Source: Molossus alvarezi (Eukaryota > Chordata > Mammalia > Chiroptera > Molossidae). From it: a stretch of DNA of 64,000 nt. The number at the start of each line of letters is the position of its first letter. The first letter of the stretch is position 1. This document shows, one piece after another, positions 58,371 through 64,000 of this stretch. Made by a program: the position numbers and the translations under genes. The notes beneath the pieces are model-generated. The model saw nothing but the letters and a program-made list of their open reading frames with translations. It was not told where the DNA came from and made no database searches. The DNA is taken from NCBI GenBank assembly GCA_037176705.1, contig CM073886.1, forward strand, positions 3,968,001 through 4,032,000. The letters run 5' to 3'.

Positions 58371-59639
58371 GTCCATGTTTAGGTCACTGGGCTCAGGCAC
58401 AGTGCATACTGGCCACTCCCACGGGAATGCTTCTAGTTTCTCTCTGCTTCTTCTGGCTTCAGGGAGTGTCAGTGGCAACCTGATTCCTTCCCTGTCCAGA
58501 GAGCCACAGTGAGCTCTCTGTCTGTATCAGTGACACAGTTTCATCTCTTTTCTTTTTCTTCCTCTTTAATTTCCTCCTACTCTATCACCTTCAGATGCTT
58601 CTATGTGCAGACCTCTGACATGTTTGTGTATTAAGCAGGGAATCCTTTATTGAACATAGTTGTTCAAATCATTGTAACTTCAAGGGGAAAGACCAAGGGG
58701 GCCTCTCATGCCACCGTTTTTGTAACATCACTCTATTGTTTTTTAAATATTGTCAATATCATAACTTTTTCAACAGATGGCATGCACTTATAATAATAAG
58801 TTTAATGCATTTGCTAATTTTAACATGTATGTCAGTTCTAGCTTGATTTCAATTGATTTTGTCATTATGATTCATATTTTCCAGTTTCTTTACATTTGGG
58901 GGTATTGGGTATTTCTGTATTCCTTGAAATGCTCCTGAAATTTGTTCTTAAAAGAATTAAATTCTTTCAAAATTGTTTCTTTTATGACTGTTTTGCTTAG
59001 TCCACAGTTAAATGTTTCCCACAATTAAGGCAAGATCCTTCTTTGTAATCTATTCACTGTCCTATGAATCTTAAAATGTTCTATCCTGGCTGGTGGGAAC
59101 AAGCAACCTTCCTGGCCCTAAGTGAGTGCCAGGGACTGTTCCCTCTAAGCCTTGAAGGGTTCTTTCTCCATCCCACATAGTTTCCTCACATGCACATGCT
59201 GATCATTTCTTACTTGAATACTCTTGTGGGCACCACTGGAGATGTCCAAGTTTGTTTCTGATGCATCTGTCTCCTCTTCAGTACTCCCTCCCTCCCTCCA
59301 CTGGACTCAGATTTCTACCTTCAACTCAGGTAGACTGATGGACTCTTCCTTAGTTACTCAGCTCTGAGTCATGGATTTGAAACTATAGGTAAGGTGGAAC
59401 AGTCATGGGGCCTATGTTATTTATCACTTCTCAGGAATTGTTATCTTTTATTGCATGAAGTCTGTTATAAATAAATATTTGTTTCACATGTAATATCATC
59501 ACACCTTGCATTTCTCAGGCCCTTTGTTTTATTCATTATGTTGATCACAATCCATAATTATTTTTATGTACCTTTACTTTTTTTCTATCTTCCTTTACCA
59601 AAGCTTTATTAAATCACTTATTTCTAGATGTAACTCTAA
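58371..59639. other. Unassigned 1.3 kb, intron or intergenic
   Basis: Less AT-rich than its neighbours, with pyrimidine-rich parts. It does not resemble the L1, HAL1-like or SINE families here. It could hold an old LTR or a unique segment. No ORF or splice pattern fits the ABCA gene. Confidence 0.4.
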
Positions 59640-59697
59640 CACACAGCGCAATGCCTGTTACACAGTGGGAATTTAGTAAATATCTTTTGAATGAAGA
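59640..59697 (+). repeat. MIR/L2-like 3' fragment
   Basis: 'cacagcgcaatgcctgttac', then 'acagtgggaatttagtaaat' and 'atcttttgaatgaa', resemble the ancient mammalian MIR/L2 end ('agtgcctggcacatagtagg', 'caataaatatttgttgaatga'). This shows the region has been in place since early mammals. Confidence 0.6.
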
Positions 59698-60050
59698 ATG
59701 TTTACCTATGGTCTAAATTAATTAATGGAGTTGGTGATTTATTGCATACAGTAGATAATAGCAATGAAGTGTATGATTATATTCAGGTTTCTGGTTTGAA
59801 CATCTTGGTGAATTTGGGGGCCATTCACTGACCTAGAGAGTACAGTTGAATATAAATTCAGGACATGATAATGAACAGAGTTTTATAGATACTGAATTTG
59901 AAATATTTCTAAATATTTAAACTTATGTTTCTGGTAGGCATTTGGAGATGTAGAGCTATAGCTTTGGAGAGAGATTATGACAAAAAATATTATCAGCATC
60001 TATAAGGTAATTGAATTCATAGGAGAAAATTAGATTCCCTAAGGCAGTCA
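59698..60050. other. Unassigned AT-rich 350 bp
   Basis: No reading frame, RNA gene or recognised repeat. Confidence 0.5.
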
Positions 60051-60270
60051 TTTTCAACTGGGGATAAGTATGTTCCTCTAGAAGATGTCTAACAATACTG
60101 AAGGTACTTTGGTTGTCATGACCAAGGTAAGAGACCTGAGGAAAGAAGTACCACTGGCATCTACAGTCTAGGGACCATCATACAAGATCCAGGAGAGCCC
60201 TCCAAAAAAAAAAAAAGAATTCTTTAATCCAAAATATCAACAGTGCTACTACTATTGAGAACCCCAGAAT
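60051..60270 (+). repeat. MER5A-like fragment (hAT-Charlie, non-autonomous)
   Basis: 'cagtcattttcaactgggg' and 'tttggttgtcatgacc', then 'ccactggcatcta' and 'atcaacagtgctac', then 'ttgagaacccc', follow the MER5A consensus from end to end, with terminal inverted repeats cagtnnttntcaac/gttgagaa. An A-run at 60207 is a later expansion. I could not find an 8-bp TSD. Confidence 0.75.
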
Positions 60271-60613
60271 TTGTAGACAAACTCTCCTGGATGGTCACAG
60301 GTCAAGTTGGCAACATTTGTACCCCCTTCTTTGGTTTCTTCTACATTTCAAAAGGGAACGCATTAACTGCATTCCCAAAAATTTTCTTCTCTGTTTGCTT
60401 TGTTGTTAGGATTGCTAATGAGAGGCACCTACAAACAGATTTTAGATTCACCTGGGAGAGTTTTTGGGAACCACAGGATTTCACATTTCACACCAAAATA
60501 TTAGGAGTTTCCAAGAGACATTTTAAAAGAGTTTTCAAACATGTTCTTTAAAAAACTGAATAAATATTTTAGGGTCCATAGGCCACAAATAATGTCTAGT
60601 GTATAGTCTTTTC

Positions 60614-60615
<2 letters not shown>
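60271..60615. other. Unassigned segment with chance open frame
   Basis: A frame of 102 codons at 60243-60551 starts inside the MER5A fragment and has no features of a protein family I know. It has no splice or promoter context. I regard it as non-coding. Confidence 0.45.
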
Positions 60616-60647
<32 letters not shown>

Positions 60648-60891
60648 TTAATCCTCACTCGAGGATATTTTTACATTAACTTCAGATAGAGCTGGAAGGA
60701 GAGAGGAAAGTAGAGAGACAGAGAGAGAAAAATCGATGTGAGAGAGACACATCGATTGGTTGCCACCCATACAACCCCAACTGGGGGTGGGGACAAACCG
60801 CAACTGAGGTATGAGCCCTTGGTTAGAATTGAACCCGGGACTCTTTGGTTCGTGGGCAACACTCTTACAGCTGAGCCATACTGACCAGGGC
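60616..60891 (-). repeat. VES SINE, 3'-hairpin subfamily, antisense, (TTA)n tail
   Basis: Terminal stem TCCTC-GAGT-GAGGA (perfect) in SINE sense. The A-tail has become (TAA)n, seen as (ATT)n at 60616-60647. The head ends 'gagccatactgaccaggg'. Confidence 0.9.
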
Positions 60892-61145
60892 CTTTTAATT
60901 ATTTTTTAACAAGCCTTTAAAAGTGTAAAAACCATTGTTAGTTCATTGGCTGTACAAAAACAAATAATGGGATTAACATGGGTTTGCTAACTCCTGCTTC
61001 AGTAACAAAAATTCTGGGCATGCTCTTGTAAATCACCCAACTTCCCCCTGAAATAATGGCATCAACTTTCCTGATCTTTGATTGCAGGTTCTGTGAGCTT
61101 TTCCAGCTCTTACTACAGTTGAGTAAGCCCATAAATACTATATTA

Positions 61146-61362
61146 CGCCCAGCCAGTGTGGCTCAGTGGATTGAACATTATCCCATGGACTGAGAGGTCT
61201 CAGTTGGATTACTGGTCAGGGCACATGTGCCAGTTGCAGGCTGGATCCCCAGTAGGGGGTGTGCAGGAGGCAGCTGATTGATGTTTCTCTCTGAAATCAA
61301 TGCTCCAATCTCTTTCCCTTTCTCTCTCTAAAAAATAAAATTAATAAAAACATATTTTTTAA
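61146..61362 (+). repeat. VES SINE, 13-bp TSD
   Basis: aaatactatatta at 61133-61145 and 61363-61375 are identical. The head is 'cgcccagccagtgtggctcag', the core 'ccccagtagggggtgtgcaggaggcagc', and the end 'aaaataaaattaataaaaac'. No hairpin. Confidence 0.95.
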
Positions 61363-61407
61363 AAATACTATATTATACTCTTCATATGTATAATATAGAG
61401 AGATCTT

Positions 61408-61800
61408 CTTTTTTTAAACTCATCTTTGTTGTTGAATGTATTACAGATATTCCCCCTTTCTATCCCCATTGACTCCCCCTCCCCAGTCCCGCCCCCTGCC
61501 TGCCTTCCCCACACTATTGTTGGTGTCCATTGGTTATGCATATATACATAGAAGTTCTTTGGTTTATCTCATCCCACCTTCCCTCCCCCCTTCCCTTTGA
61601 GGTTTATCAGACTAACAAATTTATACTTCTTAAATCTTTCATACTTTTCACCCATCTCCCCAGGCCCCTCCCATCTGGAAAGCAACAAAAAGTTATCTGT
61701 ATCTATGAGTCTGTTCTGGTTCTGCTGGTTCATTGTGTTTGTAGCTTCAATTGTTGATAGATATGTATTAATTGCATTTTATTGTTCATATATTTTTTGA
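61408..61800 (-). mobile_element. 3' tail of a HAL1-like element (copy D), antisense
   Basis: It closely matches the 3'UTR of copies B and C: 'ttgttgttgaatgtattacagat', polypyrimidine module, 'gtccattggttatgcatat', 'atctatgagtctgttctgg', 'gttgatagatatgtattaattgc'. It stops at about 61800, before ORF1 sequence would begin: a 5'-truncated insertion. Confidence 0.8.
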
Positions 61801-61814
61801 TAGCTGTGTGGTGT

Positions 61815-64000
61815 TTATTTTTAATTTTCATTAATTTATTTTTATTACAGATGTTTTCCCTTTTCTGCCCCAAGACATCCTCCACCCCAACCCACCCTTC
61901 CTCCCCCAGCATTGTTGTCTACTTTCATTAGTTACACATTCATACACATAAGTTCTTTGGTTTATCTCATCCACCACCACCCCACCCCCCAATGAAAGGT
62001 CTGTCACTCTGAACTGTACTCCTTTCTATGTCTCTGGTTCTATTTTGTTCATCAGCTTATTTTCTTCATTATTTTCCACAAATAAGTGAGATCATGTGGT
62101 ATTTGAATTTCTCTAATTGGCTTATTTCCCTTAGCTTAATGTTCTCCAGGTCCCTCCATGTCATCTCAAAGTATAAGAGATCTTTCTTACAGCTACATAC
62201 TGTTCCACTGTGTATATGTACCACAGCTTTTTATTCACTACTGATGGACACTTAGGCTGTTTCCAGATCTTAGCAATTGTAAACAGTGCTGCTATGAACA
62301 CAGGGGTACATGTATTATTTCTGATTGGTGTCTCAGGCTTCTTAGGATATATTCCTAGAAGTGGGATCACTGGGTCAAATGGCAGATTAATTTTTAATTT
62401 TTTTGAGAAAACACCATGTTGTTTTCCATCGTGGCTGCACCAGTCTGCATTCCCACCAGCAGGATACTAGAGTCCCCTTTTCTCCACACCCTTGCCAGCA
62501 CTTGTTGTTTGATGATTTGTTGTTGTAAGCAATTCTGGCAGGTGTGAGGTGATACCTCATAGTTGTTTTAATTTGCATCCTTCTGATGATTAGTGACGTT
62601 GATCATTTCTTCAAATGTCTCTTGGCCATTTGTATGCCTTTCTTGGAGAGGTGTCTATTTAGGTCCTCTGCCCCCCCCCCAACTTTTTTTTTTTTTGATG
62701 TGTGTCCCTAGCAGGAACCGAACCCAGGACTCTCTGGTCTGCAGGCCAATGCTCCAACTGCTGAGCCAAACTGGCCAGGGCCCTCTGCCCATTTTTTAAT
62801 TGAGTTCTTTGTATTCTTTTTGTTGAGTTGTATGAGCACCCTATATATTTTGGAAATTAACCCCTTATCCGATGTATCATTGGTGTTTATGCTCTCCCAT
62901 GTAGTGTGTTGCCTTTCCATTTTGATGGTTGTTTCTTTTGCTGTGCAGAAGCTTTTAACTTTGATGTAGTCCCATGCATTCATTTTGTCTTTTGTTACTC
63001 TTGCCTTAGGCGTTGCATCGGTGAAAAATCTGCCTCTTATATGTCTGAAATTTTGTTGCCTACATTTTCTTCTAGGATTTTTATGGATTCACAAGTCACA
63101 TTTAAGTCTTTTATTCATTTTGAGTTTATTCTTGTGAATGGTGTAAGTTGGTGATCTACTTCCACTTTTTTGCATGTAGCTGCTTAATTTTCCCAACACC
63201 ATTTATTAAAGATGCTGTCTTGACTCCACTGTATGCTCTTGCCATCTTTGTCCAATATTAATTGAGCTTAATGTCTTGGGTCAATTTCCAGGTTCTCTAT
63301 TCTGTTCCATTGCTCTATATGCCTGTTCTTGTGCCAGTACCAAGCTGTTTTGATTACAATGGCTTTGTAGTATACCACAATATTCAGTACGGTGATCCCT
63401 CCTACTTTGTCCTTCTTTTTCAAGATTGCTGTAGCTATTCGGGGTCTTCTTTGGTTCCATATGAACTTTTGAAGCATTTTTTCTAGTTTTGTGAAATATG
63501 TCTTTGGTATTTTGATGGGGATTGCATTGAATCTATAGATTGCTTTGGGAAGCATGGACATTTTAATGATGTTAATTCTTCCAATCCAAGAAAAAAGTAT
63601 GTGCTTCCACTTTCTTATATCTTCCTCTATTTTTCTTTAAATGTCCTGTAGTTTTCTGCATATAGATCTTTTACTTCTTTGGTTAAGTTTACTCCTAGGT
63701 ATCTTAAATTTTTGCCACAGTAGTAATGGGATTGTTTTTTAGTTTCTCATCCTGTGAGTTTATTATTGGTGTATAAGAATGCCATTGATTTCTTGATGTT
63801 AATTTTGTAACCTGCTACATTGCCAAATTTGTTTATTGAATCTGGTAGATTTTTTATGGAGTCTTTAGGGTTTTCTATATACAATATTATATCATCTGTG
63901 AATAATGAAAGTTTTACTTCCTCCTTTCCCATTTGAATCCCTTTTATTGTTTTTACTTGTCTAATTGCTGTGGCTAAGAATTCCAATACTGTGTTAAGAG
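61815..64000 (-). mobile_element. Young L1, antisense, running off the right edge
   Basis: The tail is at about 61820, 3'UTR to about 62060, then ORF2 in reverse to the window end. Open pieces include 62161-62370, 62387-62578 ('[20 protein letters not shown]'), 63268-63561 and 63747-63986 (RT box '[14 protein letters not shown]'). A short SINE is inserted at 62674. It has frame breaks between these parts. Confidence 0.9.
62674..62781 (-). repeat. Very short SINE: tRNA-like head plus A-tail, 9-bp TSD
   Basis: cctctgccc at 62665-62673 and 62782-62790. In SINE sense: 'gccctggccagtttggctcag', B box 'gggttcggttcctgc', 'tagggacacacatca', then A-run and a (G)n/(C)n stretch. It shares its end point with the copy at 50959 ('ctaggg..cac'). 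Confidence 0.92.

Noticed and set aside
60243..60551. 102-codon open frame
   Set aside because: It starts within a MER5A fragment, has no recognised domain and no transcript signal.
1..64000. Helitrons, piggyBac or intact hAT elements known from Myotis
   Set aside because: I looked for their ends and transposase motifs and saw none except the old MER5A-like piece; the Tigger is the only larger DNA transposon.
1..64000. A prokaryotic-type or defence system
   Set aside because: Spliced exons, SINEs and L1s show a mammalian genome; the regular repeats are microsatellites or L1 promoter arrays, not CRISPR.

Overview
The window is vertebrate nuclear DNA, almost certainly from a bat. The best clue is the repeated tRNA-headed SINE: a tRNA-like A box and B box, a 'catcgatgtttctctct' pyrimidine stretch, then an A-rich tail. 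This is the VES family of microchiropteran bats. Bat L1 elements make up most of the rest. I see no bacterial genes, operons, CRISPR arrays or functional RNA genes. Family names come from recognising motifs, not from a database search.

The only host gene I can support is on the + strand: six consecutive internal exons (1-79, 1643-1759, 2509-2626, 24952-25125, 31178-31359, 34975-35112) of an ABCA-subfamily transporter of the ABCA3/ABCA14-17 group. They encode most of the first transmembrane domain and the linker leading to nucleotide-binding domain 1. All six are open, and the splice phases (0,0,1,1,0,0) join in frame. The second intron in view has a GC donor instead of GT. Neither the gene's start nor its NBD1 exons are in view, so from 35113 onward the window is either one very large intron or lies beyond a break I cannot see.

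Layout. 0-4 kb: exons 1-3, one old L1 fragment broken by SINEs and CA repeats, and single-copy intron. 4.1-21.4 kb: three L1 elements in sense with the gene, one of them (7489-14247) full length and inserted into another with a 9-bp target-site duplication (TSD). 22.0-24.7, 26.5-29.6 and 37.0-39.9 kb: three antisense elements with an L1-type ORF1, a 5'UTR and a 3' tail but no ORF2 ('half-L1' or HAL1 structure). Two of these have clear TSDs. Exons 4-6 lie among these and older L1 pieces. 40.3-45.4 kb: an antisense L1/HAL1-like element with a SINE, a 5'-inverted L1 and a sense L1 fragment inside it. 45.4-55 kb: an old antisense L1 broken by a younger antisense L1 and by a Tigger DNA transposon, which itself carries two SINEs. 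55-64 kb: further antisense L1s, an MER5A-like fragment, several SINEs and some unassigned single-copy sequence.

The most interesting signals are the ORF1-only retroelements and their two kinds of 3' tail; a conserved 3'-terminal hairpin in one SINE subfamily, including a paired compensatory change; very short SINEs in which an A-tail directly follows the tRNA-like head; unrelated tandem arrays in the 5'UTRs of different L1s; and the GC-AG intron. No wholly new multi-gene system is apparent.
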